A stretch of DNA of 64,000 nt from Ceraceosorus guamensis (Eukaryota; Basidiomycota; Exobasidiomycetes; Ceraceosorales; Ceraceosoraceae), in the NCBI RefSeq assembly GCF_003144195.1, contig NW_020290067.1:21130-85129 (forward strand). Reading direction: 5' to 3'. Both the position numbers and the translations under genes were made by a program. The notes beneath the pieces were generated by a model. That model was not told the origin of the DNA. It made no database searches and saw nothing but the letters and a program-made list of their open reading frames with translations. Of the stretch, positions 45,018 to 56,800 are shown piece by piece (the first letter of the stretch is position 1; each line of letters opens with the position of its first letter).

Positions 45018-45650
45018 ATGTCGCAGGCAAGCGAGAGCCGAGCCAAGTGTCGTTGCTGCCGCGAGACGGTGGTGGTGCCTGTGCGTGCGCAACCTTCGCC
45101 CGCCGCTTCGGTGCTGCTGCTGGACGCGTACAAGCAGGCCTTGAGCGAGCGGATGCGCGTCCAAGCGACAGCAGCAGCAGCAGCAGCAGCAGCAGCGGGG
45201 GCGGGAGCGCAAGATGCTGCTGCTGTTCTGACCCCTCCACCACCCTCAACCTCATCTCGCATCTCACCCGCTGCTCAACAGCTCGAGCATTCGTTCGCAC
45301 ACTCGCGCGCAAGCCAAGGAGAAGGAGAAGACTTTCCAAGAGAGTGGCGCAACTTGAATTGTCAAGAAGCGTACGAGGATTGGTTGGGCGCTCGAAGGGA
45401 GAGAGCAGCGGAAGATTGGACGAGGTACAAGGAGGAAGAGTTGGGTGGACATTTGCTTTTGAATTGCAGCAGCAGCAGCAGCGCGGCATTGGGAGCAGGT
45501 CGATCTGCTGGTTGGGAGGAGCACGTAGAAAGAGAGAGGAGAAGAGGGTATTGGAGAGCGAAAGATATTCTACGTGGGATTGCCTTTACAAGAAGAATAG
45601 AAGCGGAGGGGGATCGTATGCGCTTGCGCTTGCAATCGAAGGGAACGTAG
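45018..45650 (+). CDS. Unrecognised 210-aa protein with a Cys-rich N-terminus and poly-Ala
   Basis: A single open frame starting at the ATG in CAAAGCCATGTCG. I do not recognise it. The N-terminus is MSQASESRAKCRCCRETVVV, with three cysteines in four residues. An alanine run at ~53-61 is encoded by (GCA)n, then Pro/Ser-rich linker, then a charged, Trp-containing helical C-terminal half: REWRNLNCQEAYEDWLGARR, RAAEDWTRYKEEELGGHLLL and YWRAKDILRGIAFTRRIEAE. A run of serines from a (CAG)n-type repeat interrupts it. The regular helical C-terminal half, rich in tryptophan and tyrosine, looks like a real folded domain rather than a chance frame. The function is unknown. Confidence 0.6.
   Translation: MSQASESRAKCRCCRETVVVPVRAQPSPAASVLLLDAYKQALSERMRVQATAAAAAAAAAGAGAQDAAAVLTPPPPSTSSRISPAAQQLEHSFAHSRASQGEGEDFPREWRNLNCQEAYEDWLGARRERAAEDWTRYKEEELGGHLLLNCSSSSSAALGAGRSAGWEEHVERERRRGYWRAKDILRGIAFTRRIEAEGDRMRLRLQSKGT
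45169..45196 (+). repeat. (GCA)n coding microsatellite (poly-Ala)
   Basis: About nine CAG/GCA units read as alanine in the unrecognised 210-aa protein. Confidence 0.9.
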
Positions 45651-45762
45651 CTTCAGCCCGTCTTGAAGCCGCGTCTACGTACAGAAGAAGTAACGCGATA
45701 AGGTGTCTCACTGCTTCCGGATCGGAGCTCAAGCGCAAGAGGCAGAGGTGCAATAACGCAAG

Positions 45763-47749
45763 ATGGCTCGACTCACTTTGGATGTCGTCGTGAGGATTTT
45801 GAGGTGGACCGCGCTCAGTGAGTGTGTACTGGAGCAATCCAGCGGTCGGGGATGCGCGGCCATTTCCGCCCGAACCTTCAAAAGCTCGTCGAACGAAGGC
45901 GACTCAACGCATCAACCCCGCTTCAACACTGCCAGATGCAGAGCTGGGCCTATCCTACCTCGCTGTACGCTCAGGTCTGTTCGGCAGTCGACCTGCACGA
46001 CTCGACCTCGCACAATCTCTACGAGTGCATCCAGCGCTGCATCGTTGTCTACTCATCACGAGCCTTTTGTCCATCTTGCTAAGCTTAAACAACTGGGCCA
46101 CGGTGAGGTGGAGAAATGGCACTTGGTCGGTAAAGAGACTGACGCGCAAAGAGTGGGCGCAACAAATCGTCGTGGTTACGGGCGGATCGAGCGGAATGGG
46201 AAAGAGCATCGTGGATTGTATGATCAGGGTGAGCGCAAGATGGCAAAGATGGTGCTGTTCCTCGTGGCGAGAGCGGCAAGAAGCGTACTGATGTGCGCAC
46301 GATTGACGTGATTTATGTTCGGGGGGGGAGCGTAGAAAGGCGCAAAAGTCGTCTCGTTGGATATTTTGCCCGCAAAAGACGAAGCAGGCATAACGAACTA
46401 CATTTGCGATATTTCTGAGCGCGTCGAGGTGGAAAAGGTCGCAGCGCAGATCAGGCAAGAGGTGAGTGCAGCAGACTGAGGGGCGGTCAATGGACTTTTG
46501 GCGTGTGCCGAGTGGCAGGCAGACCGATTAGTCATCTTTTAGGGTGGAGAAGGGGGGGGGCCGCATTTTGTTCATTCTTTTTGCTCATGCCTTCTCTCCC
46601 CCAACCCCGCCAGATCGGACATCCAACCGTTCTGATCAACAATGCTGGTATCCAGAACAATCGTCTATTGATCGATCTAGACGATCAAGAGATTGATCGG
46701 TGCGTCCGGTGCTGCTGCTTTCATCCTTCTGGCCCCGCTGCGCTTTGCTTCGAGGCCTCGAATCGTTCTCGAAAGCATCGCGGCCTCATTTCCCGCCCCC
46801 ATCGACACTCACACGAGCGTTTTGCCTGCTGCTGCTAACTTTTCCCCTTTCCCCTTTTTCCCTTTTCCCCTTTCCCCCTTTAGTATGCTCAATATCAATC
46901 TCAAGTCTCATTTCTATACCATTCAGGCTTTCTTGCCGGACATGATTCGGCGCGGAAAGGGCCATGTGGTCCTCACGAGCAGCGTGATGGGCTACGTCGG
47001 TGTTTCGCAAATGAGTGAGTGTTGTGTGCTAGTCTCGACTTGGCCGAGAAGGGCGACGCTTTTGCCTTTATCACGACGATTGACTCGACGGTCACCGATT
47101 GACGGCCTTTAGGCGACTATGTGGCAACGAAACATGCCCTGGTGGGCCTGTTGGAATCGCTGCGGTACGAGCTTGACAAAAAGTGCGTCCAAATTTTGTC
47201 CCGATTGTTCCTTGTTTTTTTGTCCTTGCTCAGCTCGTGGAGCACGCCTCTCCTTTCCCTCTTCTCCCTAACCATCCCCACTTCCCATTCCCCAACTTTC
47301 TGACTTCTGCCCAGACATCGCGTGCCCAAGGTCCGAACGAGCCTAGTGATTCTAGGACACGTACGAACGGCCCTCTTCTCCGGTGCCCAATTTGGTCCCT
47401 TGGCTTCCTTTTTAGCGCCTACCGTCGAGGCTGAGCAAGTAGCGCAGGAGATCACAGCAGCTGTGGAGCGCCAAGAGAGCACGCACATCGCTTTGCCATT
47501 TTATGCCAATTTGGTGCCTTGGTTGAAGGTGGTGCCTACCTTTTTGAGGGATTTGGCGCAATGGGTGAGTAGGCGCCGGACCGGGGCTTTTGCCCGGACG
47601 CTGGACCAGAACTTGAGAGAAATGCACTCTGATTCCTTGGTTGTCTCCTCTGCCTTTCTCGATCATAGATGGGAGACGCGGACGATAGTATGCCCCCGCC
47701 TACTCCGAATGCGCGTGCGCGTGCGCGTGCGCGAAGCAAAGGAGAATGA
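45763..47749 (+). CDS. Short-chain dehydrogenase/reductase, SDR16C / retinol-dehydrogenase-like
   Basis: Exons 45763..45817, 45936..46228, 46336..46461, 46614..46699, 46884..47014, 47113..47182, 47315..47564 and 47669..47749 give 363 aa; an alternative exon-2 acceptor at 45885 also keeps frame and gives 380 aa. The motifs are complete: nucleotide-binding VVVTGGSSGMG, acidic SLDILPA after strand 2, LINNAGIQNN, catalytic Ser in TSSVMG and YVATK (Tyr-x-x-x-Lys). A hydrophobic segment (LLITSLLSILLSL) before the Rossmann fold suggests a membrane-anchored enzyme, as in SDR16C lipid/retinoid dehydrogenases; the true substrate is unknown. The C-terminus ends in an Ala-Arg repeat encoded by (GCGCGT)n. 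The stop is 51 bases from that of the converging PXA gene. Confidence 0.83.
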
Positions 47750-47800
47750 GATGCACGAGACGTCCCGATCCTGCTTGTGCCGGTCCGATGCAGAGCAAGC

Positions 47801-49753
47801 TCATGGTGGTTGTAGGCGAGGCTCGAGCCGCAAGACGAGCAGCAATTGCTCCAAAATGCGAAGAAATGTAGAGCAATTTGCCAATTCCGAGAGCGAATCC
47901 TTTTTGTGAGAGGGTGCGTGATCGTCGCCCTTTGTTGGACTCTGCAGCGGTGGAGCCAAAAAGGGTCCGAAAGCTTCGTGTAGCGTGTCGAGCTGCGATC
48001 GTTCGTCGGGACCTAGAAGAGCCATGCGCGCCATGGCTACGGTGCATTGCGCCGAGGTGAAACGGGACCAAAGTCGATCAGCCAAGCTCCCTGCCTCTGC
48101 TCCATCACACGAGCACAAGGATGCGGCTCACTCGGAATCGACCCTGCAAGTCTGACGACCAATCGCTCGTATTCTTCTCTTTGCTTTGCTTCGTCCGGCG
48201 CAGGCGCAGGCGGAGCGGGCGGACCTGACTTGCCGTCTGGAAACATAGCTTCTCGCAGTGAAGTCACAATCTTCGCTAATTGCTCAGGATCCAAAGCTGA
48301 CGAGACCGCTCTCGAAAGCTTGTCCTCAATCGCGTCCGAGAGACCAAGATCGAGGAGCAGGTGAAGCAAGGTCATGGAGAGACGAGAACAGATGCGGCTG
48401 GAAGTGTCGAGCAGCGTTTCAAAGAGGTCCACCCATGCCGCAATGCTGCAGCTTTTAGCAGATCGATTGCCTCTTTTTTGAGCGCTTCCACCGATTCCTG
48501 CTGAGCTGACAAGAGGTGACCGGTTCCGGCTGGGCGCACGGTCATGGTTGCAATCTAAAGAGGTCCGAGCAGATGCCGCCTTTTTGCCACCTTGACGCGC
48601 TGCTACTGATTTCGTGCGCGCACCGTGTGCGTAGGGGGGAGCGATGAAGGAGACGTCAAATAGATCAAAGTATGCTCTGAGTACTGCGAGGACCATCGAG
48701 CTCAGCAGGGAGACGAGCAGGGAAGAGCAGACGCGTAGATGAGCCGCCAGGGATTGCCAGAGGGCAAGTTCATCCTGCGAAGGGGCGGCGTCGACGCGGA
48801 CAGGCATACCAAGTCAGCATACTCGGCCTCGAGTCGCAAGGCGTAAGTCGTTGAATTCCGAACGACATCACAAGCTACGATGAGCTGAATATTCCCTCGT
48901 CGCTCACCGGATTGTGCTGCGTTGGAGCGCTCGTATGCTTGTCCCGACTGTCCAGCCATTTGTGAAAAGACTGGACCAAGGACCATGGTTGAATGGTCCT
49001 TTGCAGGATAGCCCCGCTCAGCACGCCCATAAGCAGGTCAATAAGCAAGTATCGCTCGCAATCGCTCTGGAAATGTTCTGTAGGAAGCACAGCGTCGAGA
49101 AAGTGCTCCAATAGTACGGCCAAGTAGGTCGAATCGACGTGGACTTGGAGACACGATCCGTTCGGACTGCTCGTGGAGAGGGCCACGTGCGGATACTTTT
49201 CGAGAAAAGTCCGAGCCAGGACTGATGCTTGTCCAACCTTTTGCACTTCTCGCCGCGCAAAGCGGGTGTTTGCAATGTGCTCTTTGAGCATGTGAGGTAG
49301 ATGTTGCGTCCCTAATTGCCTCAGAGCTTGCTTGTTGGCATCTTGAGAGAAGACTTTTGCGAGATGGCAGAGTATGGAGCGAGTAGAGAGTGCCACGAGC
49401 GAGAAGAGTTCTCTGTCGGGCGTCAATTTGCTATACCAAGGCAATACGGTGAGGCGCAATGCGTGAGTCAATAGCAGGGCCAGCTCGTGATCCAATGCTC
49501 TTTCTGCCTCTGTGAGAGTGCGGCTCGTGATGGGCAAGATGATGGGGCAAGCGACTTGCTGCTGATTGCTGAAGAGCACCCGCTTGATCAATGCTCGTTC
49601 TGCCGCCGTTTGACCCATGCTGTGCTGATCGAAAAAGTCGCTGTTAGAAGCGCCGCCCCGTTTCTTGACGCTCATGGGCCATGTCGAAGCGACGTCTTGC
49701 TGTCGAGCATTAAGTACAGATTGATTGCATGCGCGCAGTAAACTCGATCCCAT
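47801..49753 (-). CDS. PXA-domain protein
   Basis: Exons complement(47801..48096, 48132..48774, 48908..49753) give 594 aa. The PXA domain (about residues 70-190) is seen in [46 protein letters not shown] and HMLKEHIANTRFAR. PXA occurs N-terminal to RGS-PX in sorting nexins of endosomes and lipid-contact sites; fungi also have PXA-only proteins, and no PX or RGS domain is visible here. The middle has a hydrophobic helix (SLLVSLLSSMVLAVLRAYFD). The C-terminal exon reads ADRLWSRFTSAQCTVAMARM...FLRILEQLLLVLRLE. The last intron is only 35 bases, near the lower limit, but it is needed to join two well-conserved frames. Start: MSVKKRGG (26 residues on) is an alternative to the ATG used. Confidence 0.72.
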
Positions 49754-51340
49754 CCAGCTCCATCGGCTTGCAAGGCGCCAGCGTGTCCCCCGCCAACTTG
49801 TCAGGCTGCGTCAGGAGGATTTGTCACGAGACGACTTGGGCGAGCAATCAGGCTGACGAGTCTGGTCGATGGTGTCAAGAGGAAGAAGGATTTGATTGCG
49901 AGTCAGCACTCGTGACTGACAACCGCAAAGTTCGGAACGAGCAACACCTGCGTAGGCCTTACTTATCAATTGAATTACCGCGCGTACGTCTGACGTGTGT
50001 ATTCACGATTCTTGATTGGAATTCAAGATTTCATCCTTAGCCAGAAGAGTCATTTAAATTCTGATTCAAATCAAAGATTTACAATTCTTACTGGGGCATC
50101 GGGCTTTGTTATTAAAAATTCGATTGTATTGGTTCATCCTCAATTTGAGTGGCGGGGATGCGTTGCATTCATGTTGCAAAATTAAGTGCGGCAAACCAGT
50201 CGAACGAGTCAAGAAGAGTCTAAGCACATGCAGCATTCACTATTCTTGATTCGTAATTCGCGACACTGCATGGCCACCTTCCTCGCTCTGACTCAGCTGC
50301 TACCCGGACCACATTCTTGATTCTTGGTTGACGCCTATGGAAGCCGCTTGACGGATGACGCACGACTCAATGACAATCGGAATGTGATGCTTCTCACTGC
50401 ACCCTTTTGTGGTCAATTCGAAATACCCTACGACGAGCCCTGGGTGCTTGCTCAACAAGGTGAACAAAGCAATCTTGTCCTCGTCTTCGTGCCTGCCTGT
50501 GGTTCGGAACACTTGCCAGCGCGTGAAACAACAAGACACTACGCACGCATTCCGCTGCGGCTTCAACGATGAAGCCTCATCGCTTCGTGAAACAGCCAAG
50601 AACATACAGTCAAGAGTGTGAGTAGAGTCCCCAAAGCAAGGTCCAGAACGGGGTCGAGAAAATGGGATCGGGGCTTGCATGCCACTTGATTACGTGCGTG
50701 TGTTGTATATGCCGCTGCCAAGCTGCTGCAAAGGGCAGCTAGCGCGATTGCTGAGCTGACCTTCAAATCAAACGCATCAATCAGACATCAGACTCCGGGC
50801 CGTCGCACGGTTCGCTTAGACTAAGCCTATGCCGAACCACGGTTTCGTCGTTACCTAGCGCTGCTTGCTCCCTTGAGAACATCTGGAATGCGAACGTGAA
50901 TGGTGAATGAATGCCCTAGCGCGCATGCAGCATGCGAGCCTCGGGACATATGGTCCCGTATCCTCCCCCGCAATTTCCGTCCCACTCATCTCCCGCCGGC
51001 TTGCAGGGGTACCGTAAACGCTCTCATCGCCTAGACCGGCGAGGCTCGCAACAAAGGTCGAGAAAGCCGCTTGTCGCTCTCGCGCCCACGGGCATCCCGT
51101 CCAGTCCTGAGTCGGGTTGGTATATATATACAGCGCGCACATCCATGCAATAGCTGCGCTCCCAATCCTTCACTCAAAACACACAAGTGCTCACCTGACC
51201 TCGTGCGCACCAAGCGTAAGTCGTCCTGTTCGATCCTCCACAAGCTCGCAGCTTGCGTGCGAACAAACAGAACGCACAAAAGAACACGCTTTGCTTTGCA
51301 CCTCGCTTCGCTCGTACGCCGAGAACAGCACTTTTGCATC
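49754..51340. other. Gene-poor region with an AT-rich island
   Basis: About 1.6 kb divergent spacer. Positions 49970-50300 are clearly AT-richer than the rest, with TTCTTGATT, ATTCACGATT and ATTTAAATTCTGATTC units. A TATATATATA run at 51120-51130, some 210 bases before the monooxygenase ATG, could be its TATA box. No gene recognised. Confidence 0.6.
51120..51130 (+). promoter_or_regulatory. Candidate TATA element of the FAD monooxygenase gene
   Basis: TATATATATA in an otherwise GC-rich promoter, about 210 bases before the start codon. Its position allows a leader of some 150-180 bases. Assignment is by sequence and distance only. Confidence 0.35.
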
Positions 51341-53181
51341 ATGACCAAGACGAGCAAGAAAGCACTCGACATCATCATTGTGGGCGCGGGGTTGGGCGGG
51401 CTCACAGCTGCTGCGTACCTCAAAAAAGCGGGACATCGCGTGACGGTGAGAGCGAGGTCTGCAATCTTTGCGCTTTGTGCGAACAAGGGAAATGGGCTGC
51501 ACGACTGACGAATTTTCGGAATTGCACGGGTACAATCCATCTTACGGGGAGATGCGTTTGCAGGTCCTAGAAAGGAGCGCGAGCTCGCTCGGTCAGTCTG
51601 AACCGACGGCAGATTTCGGTCTGTCCATCGTAGCGAATGCGGTGCACCTCTTGTTTGCCCTGGGCGTATCCGAACCTAATTTGAATGGCGTGGAATTCAC
51701 ACAGATGTGGGACCTGACGCCCGACAATCAACTCACGGCTAGCGTGCCTTTCAATACGAGGAAAATGTTTGGCGCTCCTACGCTGCTGATTCGTCGATCT
51801 CGTCTGGAAAAGGAGTTGCTCAGGATTGTCGATTCGGACGAAGGGTCGACGGAAGATCGGACGGGCGGACAGGGAACGGTGGACCTGGTGTGGAATGCAA
51901 AGGTGGAGAGTGTCGATGTGGACGATGGAACAGTCGTACTGCGCGATGGGACGAGCAGATCTGCGGACCTCATCATCGGCGCGGACGGCGTCAACTCTGT
52001 GGTCCGCAAAGCCATTCTTGGTGAAGGCGCTCAACCGCAGTTGCACGGTTAGTCAGCGCTGTTAGCCAGCGCTGGTGGAACATGTCTCGGCGATGCCTGG
52101 TTGGCTGGCTGACTGGCTGGCGTCTACTCCATCGAAACGGTAAAGGTCTGCTCGCCTACGTGGCACATGTATCTACCGCACACTTGGCCTCACTACCTCA
52201 GACGCGATTTGCAGTAGAGGATGCCGGGAAAAGAGGACTTGCCTTTTGGATGAGCAATCCTTCGGCGCCAGTGAGGTAGATCGGCAGCAGGCGATGAAGA
52301 GGTGCAGCGTAGCTTACTCGCTTCTATCCTTGCTCTCGCACCAATCCCCCCAACCCCACCCCGCTCTCTCGCTGCAGTACCGCGTGGTCTTGTACCCTTA
52401 CTCTCCAGAAGCCTTCAACATCATCTGTATTCTTCCAGACGAGCGTTGGGCGTCCACTTTCGCCGCTTCCAAACGAGCAAGCCTTTCAGACGTACCCGCA
52501 AAGATCCTCAAGGAGGAACTGGAAAAGCAAGGTTTCGCAGAGGAGATTGTGCAGCTCGCCACGGAGCACGGGAGTTCCATCTGTGCTTGGAGGTTGAGGA
52601 CGCTGCGACAGATGCCTTGTCAAGAGTGGCACAAGGGGAAGGCTGTGCTTTTGGGAGATGCTGTGCATGCGGTCAGTAGGAATCGCAAGATGCACGGGCG
52701 CGTGGGTGACAGCTGATGATGGTGGAAGTGCTTCATCTCTCTCGCCCTTCTCTCAGCTCACCCCGCATCTGGGCCAAGGCGTCAACATCGCTATAGAGGG
52801 TGAGTGTCTAAGCGCGCATCTTCACCAGCGCTTGTTCCAACATCCTCCAAAACCCCCTGGCCGCATCGATTTTTTTCATCCTCGATTGACCTGCTCAACG
52901 CCGACTTTTTGAAAGATGCCGAAGCGCTCCATTACTTCATGAGCAGAAGCGACGGGTCGACGAAATCTTTGAAGCTTGCCATGGAGCAGTACGCAGCTCT
53001 CCGAGCTCCACGAGTACACAGAATCCAATGGCGCAACCTGCAAGCCGCAGGGTTGCTCTCGGAGGATGAAAAGGCGAAGCATGGACCGATCGATAGGCAA
53101 GAGTTTGGGAAAGAGACGTACGCTTATCAGGGAGCTGAAAAGGAGCTTTTAAAAAGGAACAAAGAGGAGATTTCGGTTTGA
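51341..53181 (+). CDS. FAD-dependent monooxygenase (salicylate-hydroxylase-like)
   Basis: Exons 51341..51445, 51564..52047, 52146..52270, 52378..52671, 52757..52799 and 52916..53181 give 438 aa. The class A flavoprotein hydroxylase layout is complete: GxGxxG in DIIIVGAGLGGLTAAAYLKK at ~10-29, VLER at the end of strand 2, the DG motif LIIGADGVNSVVRKAILG, and the FAD/ribityl-binding LLGDAVHALTPHLGQG, split by intron 4. Such enzymes hydroxylate small aromatic or polyketide substrates with NAD(P)H and O2. There is no neighbouring pathway gene, so the substrate is open. Exon 3 is joined through a GTGAGG donor at 52271; other donors nearby break the frame. No signal peptide, so cytosolic or peripheral. 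Confidence 0.88.
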
Positions 53182-53852
53182 CCTGCTTCGATTCGATCAG
53201 AATCCAAGCACTCTCGCAGTCCGGCTGTCGTCCACCAAGTCTTGATACGAAGTGGGCTACCGCAATCGTCGCGCCGACACTTCAAGGTCCATCCTTCTAG
53301 CTTTTACGTTGATCTCCCTCTTGAGCCTCATGTATCGTATGAACATCGACCTTGAAGATTTCTGAATTGATCGTCCGTGACGGGACGAACACGAATCGTC
53401 GTGGCTGTGATAGATAGGGCTCGACGGGTATTTGAAATGACACCCCCGTTGGACGAGACAAGGATGATATATACTCATCAAGCACACTCTGACTCGTGAC
53501 TCGTGACTGACCCGGTTTGCAATTTAATTTGCAGGCCCCCCATGCACCTCCACATATACGCATACGCTCGTCACGGCTCGTCTCAGCGTGCGATGCTTGT
53601 TATACGCGCGAATGGTGTGTGGCTTGAAGGATCCCCTGCGGCTTGCTGCATCTTAATCGTGGATTCGTGAACCCTCCACAGACCCCACACCATCCACGCC
53701 TCGAGGATACCCCGCATCCTCCCCCCTCCGTTTGCATTCCAACACCTCTCTCGCGGCGAGCTTAAGAATCCATGCACGTACTCTGCTCTTGTCCCCGCTG
53801 AATCATCTCAGCGAAACGGATCCTACTTGACAAAAGTCAGCCAACCTTCAGA
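53182..53852. other. Intergenic region monooxygenase / HAM1-like gene
   Basis: About 670 bases with GACTCGTGACTCGTGACTG units at 53485-53510. No gene seen. Confidence 0.6.
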
Positions 53853-56800
53853 ATGTCCTCTCCTCACAACTCCAGATGGTGTGCCAGCGCATGCTGCGGC
53901 GCGCGTCCTTCCAAGAGGTCCAGCGCTACACCTCAAACTCACCCCGAGACCTCTTCGAGCGGTTCGAATCCTGCGCCTCTCATCTCTCGGTACTACACAG
54001 CTCTCTCCTTGGGTTATTTGCCGAGCAACGATCAACTCTATGCGGCTTTGCACGCGCTGGCTGGATCCCTGGAAGGTGCTGCTTCGGCTGTTGCAGATGA
54101 GGATGGGCAGGAAAATGCGACGGATGAGAGGGACGCGAGGGCGAATGGGAGTCAAAGTACAAAGCATCAGACAAGAGAGCTGCTTCTTGAAGGCGCCCAG
54201 ACTGCTAGGGAAGTGGCAAAGTGGCTGTACGGAGATGTCAAGGGTGCGACTGCGAGCGGCACGCAGAACAAGAGCGCAACGGGGCAGGAGACAACAAAGG
54301 GCAAGGAGACAGCGCCAGTGCATGAGCATGAGCATGAGCATGAGCATGAGCAAAGGGTCGGGCCATTGATAGACTTGTCTGAGCCAGCAGCAGATGCGCA
54401 AGCCTCCGACAGCTCGAGCTCTGACTTGAAGGAGCAGAGAAATGGCAGCGCATTGGCTCCCTCAGCTTCAACTTCTACCCAACGTACAAAGCCGGCAGCC
54501 AGAGGTAATTCCAACGAACAAATCCAGCAGCTGTTCTGGTTGCTCAAAAGGGCGTACAGCGAAGCGGACAGTGCAGATGCGGAGGTGGATTTGGATGTGC
54601 ATCTCGGTGAGTGAGGCTGGAGCTGGCTCTGTAGCGAGCGTGTTTCACCTTCTCAGCGTAACTGTTCTCGCGGCGCCAGACCTGCCATCCGTCAGTGCGA
54701 CGAAGCAGAAAGCTCAAAATGCGGTCAAGATTGCTCAGCAAGAGTCATCGAGCGCCATCAGGTCTTTGTGGACCGTCGCTACTGCAGTTGGAGTGGACGA
54801 GTGAGTCGTCGTCGTCGTCGTCAAGACAGCGTGTGTGGAGAAAGCGCGCCGCGCCTTGATGCCACTAGACTCTCGCTCAATCTTTCGCATCCATTCGCGC
54901 CCCAGGGCACATCGGCTCGTCGCGCTGCTCGTCAGCCGCACACGCACGCGAGCCGCAGCAGAAGCTGAGAGAGCTGCCGAGCTCGCAAAAGGTGCCGCAG
55001 AGCAGCTCAGGCCAGAAGGTGCGTCCTCCGATCCTCCAACATCTCTTCGTCTTTGCCATACCCAGAGACTGATTGTAGAAGCGTTCCCGACTCCCTGCCG
55101 TTGGGCCAGATACACCAAAGGATGTCGAAGAGGCAGTGCAAGCACCCGACGCTCGCGAGGCTGTTCAAGATGCCACGTTCGCAGCGCGAGCTGCTGCGCA
55201 AGAAGCCGTCGGAGCTGGTATGCACGGTCAGATGCCCAAGCAGTCAAGCGAACAGCAAGACACGTGGGAGGATGTCTTTGTGCGATCTCTAGAGCGCATG
55301 CTGCGAGCAGCCAAGGAGAGTGCAGAGGCGAGAAGGAGCGTTCGCACGCTTCTGGAGCTGTTTGAGACATGGAGCAAGAGGTTATCGAGCGTGCAAGAGC
55401 GCGTGGATCGAGCGGCCAGCGTCAGCTTACAAGCTGCAGACAATCCAAAAGAAGCGCTGCAGGATGCGAGAGAAGAAGCGGGAACTGCTGTTCAAGCCGA
55501 GCTGCACAATTCGCAGCTTGATGCGGAGCTCGATATTTCGAACGAGATGTGGAGCAGGCTGAACGCGCTCGGCTTGGCTGCTCGACAAACCCTGGAAGGC
55601 CTTGCGGGAGGCAAGAGCTTGCACCCTATCGTCGATGCGTCCACTCGAGCAATCACGGCGCTACGAAAGGAGACGGAAACTCGGCAGTGGCTCAAGGAGC
55701 TTGGAGATGTTGTGCGAGAGGCGATGGGTTCGCCCGATGCCAGCGACGATCATGATGATGAGGATGATGCAGACGACGACAGCGAAGCGCGGGGCACGAG
55801 GACAGGCGATGCAGCTCTGACTGAAAAGCTTCGTGCCTTGCTTCGAGACTTTGTAGAATTGATCAACAAACGTCCAGAACTCAGCGCAGCACTCGACGAG
55901 CTCAAAGCTCAACTTCTCGACTTTGCCGACGCGATTCGGTCCGAGCCTGGGCTTGCGAGTCTGGGCAGAAGATTTGCACGTATGGGAAAGGCTTTGCAGA
56001 CGCTCTTTGAGAGCTTCGGACAGAGCAGTGCTCTGAGTCCTCAGGGGATCATTGACGCGATCAGAGATGCACCGGTTACGCGAGCTGTCAAGGCCGTGGT
56101 CAAGAGGTTGCTTCCGACTTGGCAGCAGGTGCTCAAAAGCGTGCCTCTGCCGCGTGTCGAATTTACAAGCGATCAGGCGGATGCTTCCGTGAGTGGGATG
56201 CTCGCGGGTAGATGAGCAAGGTGCCAGCGGCCATCCTTCAGCTTACTCCCTTCGGCTACACTCACAGGTTGACGACATCCGTATCCCCGCCTTGAATCTG
56301 ATACCCGAACACGTTGGTCTATCTCTGCGCACGGATTACACGTACGACAGAGGTGAGGTGGCACCTTGTTCAAAATCGCCATGCGCTCGTGACTAGCTGA
56401 CGCGATTGTGCTCCCATCTATCCGTAGATCGACGTAGTCATGACGTGACGACCAATACGGACACCAATGTCCGTTTGAGCCTGGCTGGTTTCAGACTAGG
56501 CATCGAAGATGTCAGCTTCTGGGTCGAAGAAAAGGGTGAGTCGATATAGCATGTCGCATCTGCTGCGCATTTCCTGAATTGTGATCATCTTCCTGTCCAC
56601 AGTCACCGCACCCTCCCCTCAAGGCTGCTGTGGTCTGTGCGGCTGCTTTGCGTCCGATGAAACTTCTTGGCAATCTCGTCGGTGCATCTGTCAAGGTCCA
56701 GCAGCTTGGTTTGCGTATCGCGAATCTGCTCTGCTGGATTTGGGACTGTGGAAAGAGGGTCTGAAAGTGGACTTGGACCTGGTCGATGCTGGTCAATCTC

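Noticed and set aside
56603-56704. Extra Cys-rich segment in the HAM1-like protein using the earlier acceptor
   Set aside because: In frame, but it interrupts a segment that matches the family when spliced at 56704; kept only as an alternative.
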